43,845 nt of DNA from Candidatus Bipolaricaulota bacterium (GTDB lineage Bacteria; Bipolaricaulota; Bipolaricaulia; RBG-16-55-9; DRXL01): assembly GCA_938091745.1 (NCBI GenBank), contig CALLJK010000004.1:1-43845 (forward strand), given 5' to 3'. Shown in pieces: positions 13,895 through 22,055 of this stretch (positions are counted from its first letter, which is position 1; the number at the start of each line of letters is the position of its first letter). Position numbers and translations under genes: made by a program. The notes under the pieces are model-generated. The model did no database searches. It was not told the origin of the DNA and worked only from the letters and a program-made list of their open reading frames with translations.

Positions 13895-14116
13895 TCAGTA
13901 TTCGATGACGGCCATGACGTCAGTGGCCTTGACGGCTTGGCCCGGGGAGACGCGGATCTCCTTGATCGTACCGGAGACCGGCGCGATGATCGCGTTCTCC
14001 ATCTTCAACGCTTCGAGGGTGCAGATGGTATCTCCTTCGGTGACCCTATCGCCGACTTTCACATGAACATTGAGAACTTTCCCGGCCAACGGAGCTTCTA
14101 CAATTTCTTGGGCCAT
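13895..14116 (-). CDS. Biotin carboxyl carrier subunit of the decarboxylase
   Basis: A 73-residue biotinyl domain. The biotin attachment motif is EALKMEN (Lys about residue 38), with Leu in place of the more common Met before Lys. Flanking strands EIVEAPLAGKVLNVHVKVGDRV and APVSGTIKEIRVSPGQAV are typical of the hammerhead fold. It carries CO2 as carboxybiotin from the carboxyltransferase to the membrane beta subunit. Unlike many carriers it has no Pro/Ala-rich N-terminal linker, so it is a free-standing domain. It begins 15 bases after the carboxyltransferase stop. Confidence 0.93.
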   Translation of the reverse strand: MAQEIVEAPLAGKVLNVHVKVGDRVTEGDTICTLEALKMENAIIAPVSGTIKEIRVSPGQAVKATDVMAVIEY

Positions 14117-14131
14117 AGCTGTGATCCCCCT

Positions 14132-15715
14132 TTAGAGATTTATGTTAGGATATTTCTTCCAAACTTTCCAGGGGCAGCTGCCTGGAGGAACGAATTTGTT
14201 CTCTAACAGATCCAGAGCACGATTGATGTACTTTCTTGTGTCATGGGGCATGATGATATCATCGACGCAGCCGCGCTCTGCCGCACGATAGGGGTTCTCG
14301 TAGAGCTCGCTGAACTCTCGGATTCTCTTCTCTCTCACTTCTTCGGGGTTGGGAGCTTCTTTGATCTCGCGGGCGAAGATGACGCTCGCGGCCGTCTCGG
14401 CCCCAACGATCGTAATCCGAGCGGTGGGCCAGGCGAAGACAAAGTCTGCCCCGATAGACTTATCGAGCATCCCGTAGTGGGCTCCGGCGTAGGACTTTCT
14501 CACGATAATCGAGATGAGGGGCACAGTCGCGTTGGCCCAGGCAAAGAGCAATTTCGCGCCATGACGCAGAATCCCCGCCCACTCCTGTTGGGAGCCGATC
14601 ATATAGCCTCCGCAGTCCACAAACGTTACGATGGGGATATGAAAGAGATCGCAGAATCGGATGAAGCGTGCTCCCTTATCGGCAGCGTCGATGTCGATGG
14701 CGCCCGCGGCCCACAGAGGCTGATTAGCCCAGATTCCTACGGGGCGTCCCCTGAACCGGGCAAATCCCGTGATCACATTCTTGGCGTGGTGCTCCATGAT
14801 CTCGAAGAAGTACCCGTCGTCGACGACAGCGGTGATGACTCTTTTCATATCGAAGGGTTTGAACGGCTCGTCAGGGACGATCTCATCGAGCTCGGGGATG
14901 GTGCGTTCAGGAGGGTCTTGAGTCTGGGTGCGGGGCGGGCGCTCTCTATTATTCGATGGCAGGAACGAAAGTAATTCTTTGGCCTTCTCTATGGCGTCCT
15001 TGTCGTCTTGCGCTACTATATGGGTCTGGCCGGATTTGACCGCATGGGCCTTCCAGCCGCACAGCTCTTCAAGAGTTATTTCTTCGCCGATCTGGGTCTT
15101 GACGAACGCTGGCCCGGCGATCCCCAAGAACCCCGTATCGCGGGCTTGGATGAGAAAGTCTTGCATGACCGGATGATACGCCTGTCCCCCCAGACATGGG
15201 CCAAGCAAGAGCGCGATCTGCGGGATGACCCCAGAAGCGAGCGTTTGTGCTCTGAAGAGCTTGCCGTAGGCCTCGAGGGTGTCTATGCCCTCTTGGAGGC
15301 GCGCTCCGGCAGAGTCGTTCAGCCCGATGACGGGAAACCCCTTCTCCATCGCAAACTGGATCGCATAGGTCTCTTTGAAGCCATGATACTCCCCAAACGT
15401 CCCAGCCATCGCTGAGTAGTCTTCGGAGAAAGCGACGACGGTGCGCCCGTTCACCTTCCCAAACGCGGTGATGACTCCTTCGGCGGGGATTTGGGCTTTA
15501 TCCATGCCAAAGTGTACAGTCCTATGCTTGATATGCATCCCGATCTCGGTATATTCTCCGTTATCGAAGAGATACTCTAATCGTTCGCGGGCGTTGAGCT
15601 GCCCTGCTTGCTTGCGCTTCTCGAGGACGCTCTGGTCACCCATCTTGAGGATGCGCTCGCGCTCTTGCTGCAATTCCCTGTACAGATCTTCTCTTTTCTT
15701 GTAGAATCTCTTCAT
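14132..15715 (-). CDS. Carboxyltransferase (alpha) subunit of a biotin-dependent acyl-CoA decarboxylase
   Basis: A 527-residue protein with two crotonase-like halves, as in MmdA, PccB and related acyl-CoA carboxyltransferases. The N half carries GKVNGRTVVAFSEDYSAMAGT, LNDSAGARLQEG (CoA/oxyanion region, about residues 130-141) and GPCLGGQAYHP. The C half carries GRPVGIWANQPLWAAGAIDIDAADKGARFIRFCD, FVDCGGYMIGSQQE and IIVRKSYAGAHYGM. It moves CO2 from an acyl-CoA to biotin. MmdA (methylmalonyl-CoA) and GcdA (glutaconyl-CoA) are both possible from the sequence; proximity to gcdH favours glutaconyl-CoA. First gene of the four-gene minus-strand operon. Confidence 0.9.
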   Translation of the reverse strand: MKRFYKKREDLYRELQQERERILKMGDQSVLEKRKQAGQLNARERLEYLFDNGEYTEIGMHIKHRTVHFGMDKAQIPAEGVITAFGKVNGRTVVAFSEDYSAMAGTFGEYHGFKETYAIQFAMEKGFPVIGLNDSAGARLQEGIDTLEAYGKLFRAQTLASGVIPQIALLLGPCLGGQAYHPVMQDFLIQARDTGFLGIAGPAFVKTQIGEEITLEELCGWKAHAVKSGQTHIVAQDDKDAIEKAKELLSFLPSNNRERPPRTQTQDPPERTIPELDEIVPDEPFKPFDMKRVITAVVDDGYFFEIMEHHAKNVITGFARFRGRPVGIWANQPLWAAGAIDIDAADKGARFIRFCDLFHIPIVTFVDCGGYMIGSQQEWAGILRHGAKLLFAWANATVPLISIIVRKSYAGAHYGMLDKSIGADFVFAWPTARITIVGAETAASVIFAREIKEAPNPEEVREKRIREFSELYENPYRAAERGCVDDIIMPHDTRKYINRALDLLENKFVPPGSCPWKVWKKYPNINL

Positions 15716-15733
15716 AGAGAGCCTCCTGAGCTG

Positions 15734-15762
15734 ATCTTACGACATTCGAGTGCTCGACGCAA
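15734..15762 (-). promoter_or_regulatory. Promoter of the Na+ decarboxylase operon
   Basis: On the minus strand, TTGCGT (15757-15762), 17 bases, TAAGAT (15734-15739). The leader to the ATG at 15715 is short and contains AGGAGG. Confidence 0.5.
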
Positions 15763-15838
15763 CAGTGTAGTCGGCATTACTGACCAAACGTGCTTCACAG
15801 AGTAGACTTTGAACGATAGAAAAGCGAAGGAGGAGATC

Positions 15839-16372
15839 GTGAGATACCTGTGGGTCAGTGCAGCTCTCTTGGTATTAGTTGGCCCTAGTGTGCTCGCGCA
15901 GCAGGTTCCCCGTGGCTTTTGGGGAGAAGGTTTTCTAGGGGCGGAGATAGGAGCGGCGATCGGGGGAGCGATCGGGCTGGGCACGGTGCACACAGCGTGT
16001 ATGCGCGTGGAGCGCAGTTGTGACCCGCTCTATAAGTTGGTTGTCTTACAACAACGTATTCCTATCGAAGGCGATCCGTTGTCGATCATTAAGCTCAATT
16101 CTCCAGGGTTTCACACGGTGAACATGGGACGGGGGTTAGGAGCCTTAGCTGGGGTTGCCCTAGTTGGGGTCATGCGGCGGGTCGAGGGGAACATCTGGGC
16201 GGCGTTCATTGCCACGCAAGCATGGGTCGCTGCCAGCCAGCAGATCTTTCTCTTAAAAGCCCCGCTGGTGCCGGCTCTCGTTGCAACGGCAGCGTATAGC
16301 TGGGGTGCGAAATCCCAATCTATTCAGCTACAGTCTTCGTGGAGCTTCACAATGATGAATTGGAAGTTCTAG
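15839..16372 (+). CDS. Exported or membrane protein of unknown function
   Basis: A 177-residue protein starting at GTG 15839 behind GAAGGAGGAGATC. Residues 3-20 form a signal peptide ending in LAQQ. The mature part has a Gly/Ala-rich segment GAEIGAAIGGAIGLGT (about 34-50), typical of a glycine-zipper membrane segment, then a middle part with two Cys, and a further hydrophobic Ala-rich stretch near 105-155. Glycine-zipper and small outer-membrane proteins look like this, but no family is certain. It may be cotranscribed with the next gene, whose start lies 86 bases downstream. Confidence 0.55.
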   Translation: MRYLWVSAALLVLVGPSVLAQQVPRGFWGEGFLGAEIGAAIGGAIGLGTVHTACMRVERSCDPLYKLVVLQQRIPIEGDPLSIIKLNSPGFHTVNMGRGLGALAGVALVGVMRRVEGNIWAAFIATQAWVAASQQIFLLKAPLVPALVATAAYSWGAKSQSIQLQSSWSFTMMNWKF

Positions 16373-16458
16373 CTGTGAATGTAACGTTCATTACTTTTCT
16401 GGTCGGCTTGGGTTTGCTAGAATATCTTGTCACAAAACGACAGCCGAAGGAGGATCTT

Positions 16459-17175
16459 ATGGTGCGTCTTGGGAAGCTATCTCTTCTGTTTGTCCTGGGT
16501 GTGTTTGCTATTGGGCTAGGGAGCGTGGCGCTTGAGGGCCGGACGCTTACGGTCTCTCAGATGGTCTTCTTGGGCGATCTGCCCTATGCTGTCTCGTATC
16601 GCATAGAGATCGCGCCGGGGTATAGTTCCGGCGGAGCAACGATCTATAAATTTGCAGGTTCGGCATATCTTGCCGGAGATTTGGGCGCGCTCACAGAGAT
16701 GGGCTATGATCTGGGGCGTCCTGCAGGACGGCTGATCTTTGGAGGGCTTGTCCCCGCTCCTGTGCTCATTGAAGCAGCAGCTTTGGCGTTCGTGCACGGA
16801 CGCGTGATGGCTGAGGGCCGGTACGATTTAGGCAGTTTTGGCAACGTTGTGCAGCACGTGATGCTCGACCCAGTCCAGAACACAGCTCATGGGCATCTGT
16901 ACGTTCGAGCTGTCGTCCCGGCGCTCAATATGATCGGGGACATCACCGCGCCGATCTCAATCACCGCGATGTATGAGAAAGATAAGATTACAGGGCTAGT
17001 GCAGCATGGGGTGCAGCTGACAGCAGAGCTGAAGCTGAAGCATAAGCAGCATGACCCACGCGACCCCGAGCTCGAAGGCTCCGTCTATGTCCGCAATCTG
17101 ACGCTGACAGTTCTCAGTCAGACAGCGTGGACGTTTGCAGGGGAGATCGTCGCGGCGCTGCACGTGGATCCATAA
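16459..17175 (+). CDS. Exported protein of unknown function
   Basis: A 238-residue protein starting at ATG 16459 behind GAAGGAGGATCTT. Residues 4-24 form a signal peptide. The mature part is rich in alternating polar and hydrophobic strands with few charges (for example GATIYKFAGSAYLAGDLGALTEMGYDLG) and ends AWTFAGEIVAALHVDP, which suggests a beta-rich envelope protein. No recognised domain, no Cys. The open frame starts further upstream inside the previous gene, but only the 16459 start gives a ribosome-binding site and a signal peptide. Its stop codon directly touches a family A repeat. Confidence 0.55.
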   Translation: MVRLGKLSLLFVLGVFAIGLGSVALEGRTLTVSQMVFLGDLPYAVSYRIEIAPGYSSGGATIYKFAGSAYLAGDLGALTEMGYDLGRPAGRLIFGGLVPAPVLIEAAALAFVHGRVMAEGRYDLGSFGNVVQHVMLDPVQNTAHGHLYVRAVVPALNMIGDITAPISITAMYEKDKITGLVQHGVQLTAELKLKHKQHDPRDPELEGSVYVRNLTLTVLSQTAWTFAGEIVAALHVDP

Positions 17176-17242
17176 CCAGGCTTCGCCTGGACCATTCGCC
17201 TTCGCCAGCCTCTAGCTGAAGATGGAGGTCAAGCGAAGCTTG
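17176..17242 (+). repeat. Family A palindromic element, copy 5 (fills the gap between two stop codons)
   Basis: It begins with CCAGGCTTCGCCTGG (17176-17190) then ACCATTCGCCTTCGCCAGCC and ends AAGCGAAGCTTG. It occupies exactly the 67 bases between the TAA of the upstream gene (17173-17175) and the stop of the convergent acyl-CoA dehydrogenase (17243). Confidence 0.8.
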
Positions 17243-18385
17243 TCAGATTCCCATGCGTTTGGCGATGATCTCGTACATCACTTCGGTGGTACCCGCGCCG
17301 ATCTTCCAGAGACGAATATCTCTGTAAAACCGAGCGATGTCGTACTCCTCGATGTAGCCGTAGCCGCCGTGAATCTGTAAGCACTCATCGGCGACCTCAC
17401 AGGCGACATCAGCGCAGAACGCTTTACACATTGAGACGACCATCGTGGCGTCCTCGCCGGCCTCCATCAGGCGTGCCGCCTGATAGAGTAACTGTCTGGC
17501 GGCTTCGAGCTTCGTCTGGAGCTTGGCCAATTTGTGGCGCGTGATCTGGAACTCCGAGAGCTTTTTGCCAAACAACTCGCGCTCTTGTGCGTACTTTATC
17601 GCGTCTTCGAGGGCCTGTTGGGCTGAAGCCGTGAACGCCACGCACGAGACGAAGCGTTCGTTCTGCAGCCCCTCCATGCTGTAATAGAAGCCCTTGTTCT
17701 CCTCGCCAATGAGATTCTCGACGGGCACGGGGCAGTTATCGAACGACAATTCGCCTGTATCAGAGGCGTGCATCCCTAGCTTTTTAGGGAGTTTTTGGAT
17801 CTCAAACCCTGGCGTGCCCTTCTCCACGAGTAGCAGCGAGATCCCGCGATGACCCGCGCTAGGATCAGTCTTGCACGCGACAAAGAAGATATCAGCGTTG
17901 ATCGCGTTGGTGATGAACGTCTTGCTCCCGTTAAGAATATAGTGATTGCCCTTCTTCTTGGCGGTGGTCTTCATTGCTGCGAGATCTGACCCGCCGCTGG
18001 GCTCGGTGAGCGCGATGGCTGCAACTTTCTCCCCACGAATCAGCGCGGGAAGATATTTCTGTTTGAGGGCCTCGGAGCCGTACTTATGCAGATAGGGCGA
18101 GCTCATATCTGTATGAACCAAGACGCTCATGGTGAGCCCGCGGGAGCGACAGCGTCCCATCTCCTCGCAGAAGACGACGGTAGACCAGATATCTGCTCCG
18201 GCGCCGCCGTATCTTTCGTCAAAGCGAATCCCCAAGAAGCCCAGCTCGCCCATTCTTTTATAAAGCTCTTTGGGGAAGATGCCAGCGGCCTCCCACTCGT
18301 CCACGTGGGGGTTGAGCTCCTCTTCGACGAAGCGTCTGACAGCGCGACGGAAGATGCGATGCTCCTCTGAGAACGGGTAGTCCAT
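17243..18385 (-). CDS. Acyl-CoA dehydrogenase (isovaleryl/long-chain type)
   Basis: A 380-residue FAD enzyme. Family patterns: ALTEPSGGSDLAAM (about residues 127-140), NGSKTFITNA (about 151-160), the helix around GLQNERFVSCV and the C-terminal segment LQIHGGYGYIEEYDIARFYRD...IGAGTTEVMYEII. At the place where short- and medium-chain enzymes and GCDH have their catalytic Glu (EGT), this protein has AGT. A Glu is instead present in QNER (about 239), the position used by isovaleryl- and long-chain acyl-CoA dehydrogenases. It should oxidise branched or longer acyl-CoAs and pass electrons to ETF. Single gene, preceded by a short intergenic stretch with a family C repeat. Confidence 0.9.
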   Translation of the reverse strand: MDYPFSEEHRIFRRAVRRFVEEELNPHVDEWEAAGIFPKELYKRMGELGFLGIRFDERYGGAGADIWSTVVFCEEMGRCRSRGLTMSVLVHTDMSSPYLHKYGSEALKQKYLPALIRGEKVAAIALTEPSGGSDLAAMKTTAKKKGNHYILNGSKTFITNAINADIFFVACKTDPSAGHRGISLLLVEKGTPGFEIQKLPKKLGMHASDTGELSFDNCPVPVENLIGEENKGFYYSMEGLQNERFVSCVAFTASAQQALEDAIKYAQERELFGKKLSEFQITRHKLAKLQTKLEAARQLLYQAARLMEAGEDATMVVSMCKAFCADVACEVADECLQIHGGYGYIEEYDIARFYRDIRLWKIGAGTTEVMYEIIAKRMGI

Positions 18386-18451
18386 ACTGTTCCTCCTCGT
18401 GGCCTATGTTATCGAAAAATCACGGGACCAGCCATGCTGAGCGTGGGATTA

Positions 18452-18521
18452 GCCCTCACCCCACCCTGCGGGCACCCCTCTCCCGTGGGTGAACCACGGG
18501 AGAGGGGTTGGGGGTGAGGGC
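18452..18521. repeat. Family C palindromic element, copy 2
   Basis: GCCCTCACCCC...CACCCCTCTCCCGTGGGTGAACCACGGGAGAGGGG...GGGGTGAGGGC: nested inverted repeats. It lies between the acyl-CoA dehydrogenase and pntB, 13 bases from the pntB stop. Confidence 0.78.
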
Positions 18522-18534
18522 CTGGGAAAAGCCC

Positions 18535-19932
18535 TTAGACGTTCTTCACCTCGTTGATGAGCTTGGTGAGCGACTCTTTGGCGTCCCCGAAGAGCATGCG
18601 CGTCTTCTCGTTGTAGAAGAGCTCGTTCTCGATCCCCGCAAACCCTGGGTTCATGCTGCGCTTGAGCACTATGATTTGCTTTGCGTGATCAGCGTTGAGA
18701 ATGGGCATCCCGTAGATGGGACTGCTCTTATCATAGCGAGCTGCGGGATTAACGACGTCGTTGGCCCCGACGATCAGCGCCACGTCAGCATTCTGAAATT
18801 CGTCATTGATCTGGTCCATATCGTAGAGCTGATCGTAGGGGACGTTGGCTTCAGCTAACAGAACGTTCATGTGCCCTGGCATACGACCGGCGACAGGGTG
18901 GATCGCGTATTTGACAGTCACGCCGCGCTTGGCCAACTCGTCGGCGAGTTGTCTGACGGCATGCTGCGCTTGCGAGACGGCCATGCCGTAGCCGGGAACG
19001 ATGATCACTAACTGCGCATACGCTAGAAGAATCGCAGCTTCGTCGGCCTGAATAGGTTTGACCGTCTTGGTCGTCGCCGTCGCGGAGCCAGAACCGGCGG
19101 TCACCACCGCGCCAAACGCGCCAAAGAGCACGTTGGTGATGGGACGGTTCATGGCCCAGCACATGATCTGGGTGAGAATCACGCCAGAGGCGCCAACAAG
19201 CGACCCTGCGATAATAAGAGCGTTGTTCTTAATGACGAACCCCGCCATGGCCGCAGCGATGCCCGAGAGCGCATTCAAAAAGCAGATCACGACGGGCATG
19301 TCCGCCCCGCCGATGGGTATAGTGAAGAGCACCCCGAAGATCAACGCTGCAACGGTCATATAGAGAAAGACCCAGGGATGCCCAAAGTTGATGACCAAGA
19401 AGACGGCCGCGGCGACAATCGTCAGGAAGAAGATGAGGTTGATGACATTCTGATAAGGGTACGTGATAGGGCGCTCGTTGACGACTCCTTGGAGCTTTCC
19501 CGCGGCGATCATGCTCCCGGAGAACGTCACCGCGCCGACGATCATCGCCAGCATGATTGTGATCGAGACGTCGAGAGTGAGCATATTGGGATCAGTAGCA
19601 TACTTAAAGAACTCTGCGGCCGCGACGAGCGCCGAGGCCCCACCACCAAAGCCGTTGAAGATCCCGACCATCTGCGGCATGGCTGTCATCTTGACGGTGC
19701 GGGCCATCACCGCTCCTACAGTCGACCCGATCAGCACCCCAATGATGATCATTGTGTAGTCTTTGATCCCCGAGACGAAGAGCGTCGCGAGAATAGCCAA
19801 GAGCATCCCCAGCGATGACACGAGATTTCCCGCGCGTGCTCGCTTGGGCGACTGCAACCACATCAGCCCGATGACAAAGCACGCCGATGCGATCATATAT
19901 GCTAACGCAATGAGCACATCTCGCAGAGACAT
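18535..19932 (-). CDS. pntB: NAD(P) transhydrogenase beta subunit
   Basis: A 465-residue protein. About nine membrane helices (residues 1-270) are followed by a cytosolic NADP(H)-binding domain III (about 290-465) with VPGYGMAVSQAQHAVRQLADEL, YAIHPVAGRMPGHMNVLLAEA and the phosphate-binding GANDVVNPAA. With PntAA and PntAB it couples hydride transfer from NADH to NADP+ to proton entry, making NADPH. Length is normal. It overlaps the pntAB stop by one base (TAATG). Last gene of the operon. Confidence 0.97.
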   Translation of the reverse strand: MSLRDVLIALAYMIASACFVIGLMWLQSPKRARAGNLVSSLGMLLAILATLFVSGIKDYTMIIIGVLIGSTVGAVMARTVKMTAMPQMVGIFNGFGGGASALVAAAEFFKYATDPNMLTLDVSITIMLAMIVGAVTFSGSMIAAGKLQGVVNERPITYPYQNVINLIFFLTIVAAAVFLVINFGHPWVFLYMTVAALIFGVLFTIPIGGADMPVVICFLNALSGIAAAMAGFVIKNNALIIAGSLVGASGVILTQIMCWAMNRPITNVLFGAFGAVVTAGSGSATATTKTVKPIQADEAAILLAYAQLVIIVPGYGMAVSQAQHAVRQLADELAKRGVTVKYAIHPVAGRMPGHMNVLLAEANVPYDQLYDMDQINDEFQNADVALIVGANDVVNPAARYDKSSPIYGMPILNADHAKQIIVLKRSMNPGFAGIENELFYNEKTRMLFGDAKESLTKLINEVKNV

Positions 19933-20225
19933 TATTTCTCACCCGGCTTTCGCTTGAACATCTGGAGCATGCGGTCTGTGACCAAGTACCCACCGACAAC
20001 GTTGATCATCGCCAAGATGATCGCGATGAGCCCAAGGATCGTCTGGAGCCAGCCCTCTTGCCGTCCGGCGACGATCAACGCCCCGATAATAGTGATGCCC
20101 GAGATCGCGTTGGAGCCGGACATCAGCGGGGTATGGAGCAAGGGGGGGACTTTCGTGATCACCGCGAATCCCAAGAACATCGCAACCACGAAGATATAGA
20201 GTGCTGCCAACAGTGCTTCAGTCAT
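19932..20225 (-). CDS. pntAB: NAD(P) transhydrogenase small membrane subunit (alpha-2)
   Basis: A 97-residue protein with three membrane helices and the family motif TKVPPLLHTPLMSGSNAISG (about residues 24-43). It corresponds to the C-terminal membrane part of fused PntA. The split of alpha into two genes is the Rhodospirillum-type three-subunit layout. It lies nine bases after pntAA. Confidence 0.96.
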   Translation of the reverse strand: MTEALLAALYIFVVAMFLGFAVITKVPPLLHTPLMSGSNAISGITIIGALIVAGRQEGWLQTILGLIAIILAMINVVGGYLVTDRMLQMFKRKPGEK

Positions 20226-20234
20226 AGGGCCTCC

Positions 20235-21344
20235 TTATTTCTGCAGCATGATCTGACCTTGATGGGTGATGCAGCAGCCCTTGATGATCTCGTCATTGAA
20301 ATCGAGATTGAGCTGCTTCTCTTTAGTAATTAAGAGACTGAGAAAGCTCGCGATATTGCGCGAGTACATTTGGCTTGCGTGATAGCTCATCGAGCTAGGC
20401 AGATTGATTGGCCCGACGATCGTCACGCCGTTCAGCGTGATCTCTTTGCCTGCCTGGGTGAGCTCGCAGTTGCCACCCTGCTCGGCAGCTAAGTCTATAA
20501 TCACCGAGCCGGGCTTCATCGTAGCGACCATATCTTTAGTGATGAGCAGCGGGGCCTTCTTGCCCGGTACCAGAGCTGTCGTGATGACGACGTCGGATTC
20601 TTTTACGTACTTGGCGATGAGCTCGCGCTCTTTCTGCTTGTGCTCTTCGGAGAGCTCCTTGGCGTAGCCCGATTTATCAGCAGCTTCTTCGATGATCAAG
20701 CCCACGAACTTCGCCCCTAAGCTCTCGACCTCTTGCTTGACCGCGGGGCGGACGTCAAACGCCGAGACGACAGCGCCGAGGCGTCGCGCCGTCGCGATCG
20801 CTTGCAGCCCGGCTACCCCCGCGCCAATGATAAAGACTTTCGCTGGGGTGATCGTGCCCGCGGCGGTCGAGAGCATGGGCAAGAACTTCGGCAGATACTG
20901 CGTAGCCATGAGCACGGCCTTATAGCCCGCGACCGTGCTCTGCGACGAGAGCACGTCCATCGGCTGAGCCCGGGTAATTCTGGGGATCATGTCCATGGCG
21001 AACGCCGTGATCTTCTTCTGAGCCAACTGTTGGACGAGATCGGGGTTGATGAGTGGCTGCAAGATTCCGATCAGTGCACTGCCCTCTCGCAGCAGCGCGA
21101 CTTCTTCAGGTGAGGGCTTCTGCACTTTAATTAAGAGATCTGCGGTGCCGAAGAGCGTATGGCGGTCAGGGATGATCTGAGCGCCGGCGGCTTGATACTG
21201 GGCATCGGGGTAAGAAGCTTCAACGCCGGCACCAGCTTCGACCTGCACTTCGAGCCCGGATCTCACCAACTTGGCGACGGTCTCTGGGACTAACGCGACG
21301 CGTCGCTCATACGGCGCGGTCTCCTTGGGAACTGCAATCTTCAT
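20235..21344 (-). CDS. pntAA: NAD(P) transhydrogenase NAD-binding subunit (alpha-1)
   Basis: A 369-residue soluble protein that binds NAD(H). It begins MKIAVPKETAPYERRVALVPE, as alanine-dehydrogenase/PntA proteins do. The Rossmann motif is VFIIGAGVAGLQAIATARRLGA cut near residues 169-190, followed by the conserved DVRPAVKQEVESLGAKFV, and the substrate loop SSQSTVAGYKAV. It is the first gene of pntAA-pntAB-pntB. An extended -10 promoter and GGAGG precede the start. Confidence 0.96.
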   Translation of the reverse strand: MKIAVPKETAPYERRVALVPETVAKLVRSGLEVQVEAGAGVEASYPDAQYQAAGAQIIPDRHTLFGTADLLIKVQKPSPEEVALLREGSALIGILQPLINPDLVQQLAQKKITAFAMDMIPRITRAQPMDVLSSQSTVAGYKAVLMATQYLPKFLPMLSTAAGTITPAKVFIIGAGVAGLQAIATARRLGAVVSAFDVRPAVKQEVESLGAKFVGLIIEEAADKSGYAKELSEEHKQKERELIAKYVKESDVVITTALVPGKKAPLLITKDMVATMKPGSVIIDLAAEQGGNCELTQAGKEITLNGVTIVGPINLPSSMSYHASQMYSRNIASFLSLLITKEKQLNLDFNDEIIKGCCITHQGQIMLQK

Positions 21345-21410
21345 ACAACCTCCGTTTCTCTGCTGTGAGCTATCGGATAATCTTACTGAATCTTGTCGAG
21401 ATTATACCAC

Positions 21411-21419
21411 GAGATATGT
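21411..21419 (-). promoter_or_regulatory. Extended -10 promoter of the pnt operon
   Basis: On the minus strand TG-G-TATAAT lies about 65 bases before the pntAA start. The -35 region is not recognisable. Confidence 0.5.
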
Positions 21420-21440
21420 CATCTTGGTTTATGAGCTATG

Positions 21441-22055
21441 TCACATCAGGGGCCAGAGCACAAAGATCACCACATCCCACAGGGCGTGCGAGAGCATCAC
21501 CGGTATTACGTTGCGCTCGTGCTGATAGAGCCACCCCCAAAACAGCCCCACGACAAAAGCAGCGAGTATTAATATAAGATTGAGCGTCCAGATGTGCACA
21601 AGTGCATAGAGCGCCGTCGTCGTAAGCAAAGCCCCAAGGGGGCTGAAGCGCTCGCTGAGCCGGCGCTGCACAAACCCGCGCCAGAAGATCTCCTCGCTGG
21701 GGCCCACAAGAAAGAATAATAACAGCCCGATCCAGACGGGATCGAGCTGCTCCTTCTGTGCATAGACGGCGCCGATCTGTTCGGATGCAAATGGCAATAT
21801 CGTCACGGCGAGCTGCCTGCCTACCCAGAAGACCCCATACAAGACGAGAGCCGACGCGACCCCGATCACGAGATCGCGCCCGCGAACTTGAAAGAGCTTA
21901 GCTCGGTCAGACAAGAGCATGAGAGCGCTTGTCGCCAAGGTCGCTGCCGCCAGCGATAACCGTGCCCAGAAGTTCCACAGCTCAACCTGAAAAGCAAAGT
22001 ACCACAGAGCGAATGCTAATACTATCAGCCCGATAAGCTCAGCGCTTCTGCTCAT
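21441..22055 (-). CDS. CPBP-family intramembrane metalloprotease
   Basis: A 204-residue protein with about six to eight helices. The three active motifs of the CAAX-protease/bacteriocin-processing (CPBP/Abi) family are present: EEIFWRGFVQRRL (about residues 120-132), a His in ALVHIWTLN (about 152-160) and SHALWD (about 188-193). Members cut membrane or prenylated proteins; some act in bacteriocin self-immunity. The target here is unknown. Its start overlaps the stop of the MenA-like gene by four bases, so the two are made together. Confidence 0.88.
   Translation of the reverse strand: MSRSAELIGLIVLAFALWYFAFQVELWNFWARLSLAAATLATSALMLLSDRAKLFQVRGRDLVIGVASALVLYGVFWVGRQLAVTILPFASEQIGAVYAQKEQLDPVWIGLLLFFLVGPSEEIFWRGFVQRRLSERFSPLGALLTTTALYALVHIWTLNLILILAAFVVGLFWGWLYQHERNVIPVMLSHALWDVVIFVLWPLM

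Noticed and set aside
19378-19818. Long plus-strand frame antisense to pntB (and similar long antisense frames at 11378-12457, 36235-37269, 37525-38454, 38489-39541 and 39644-41089)
   Set aside because: These mirror the codon bias of the real genes on the other strand; no start signals and no family likeness.
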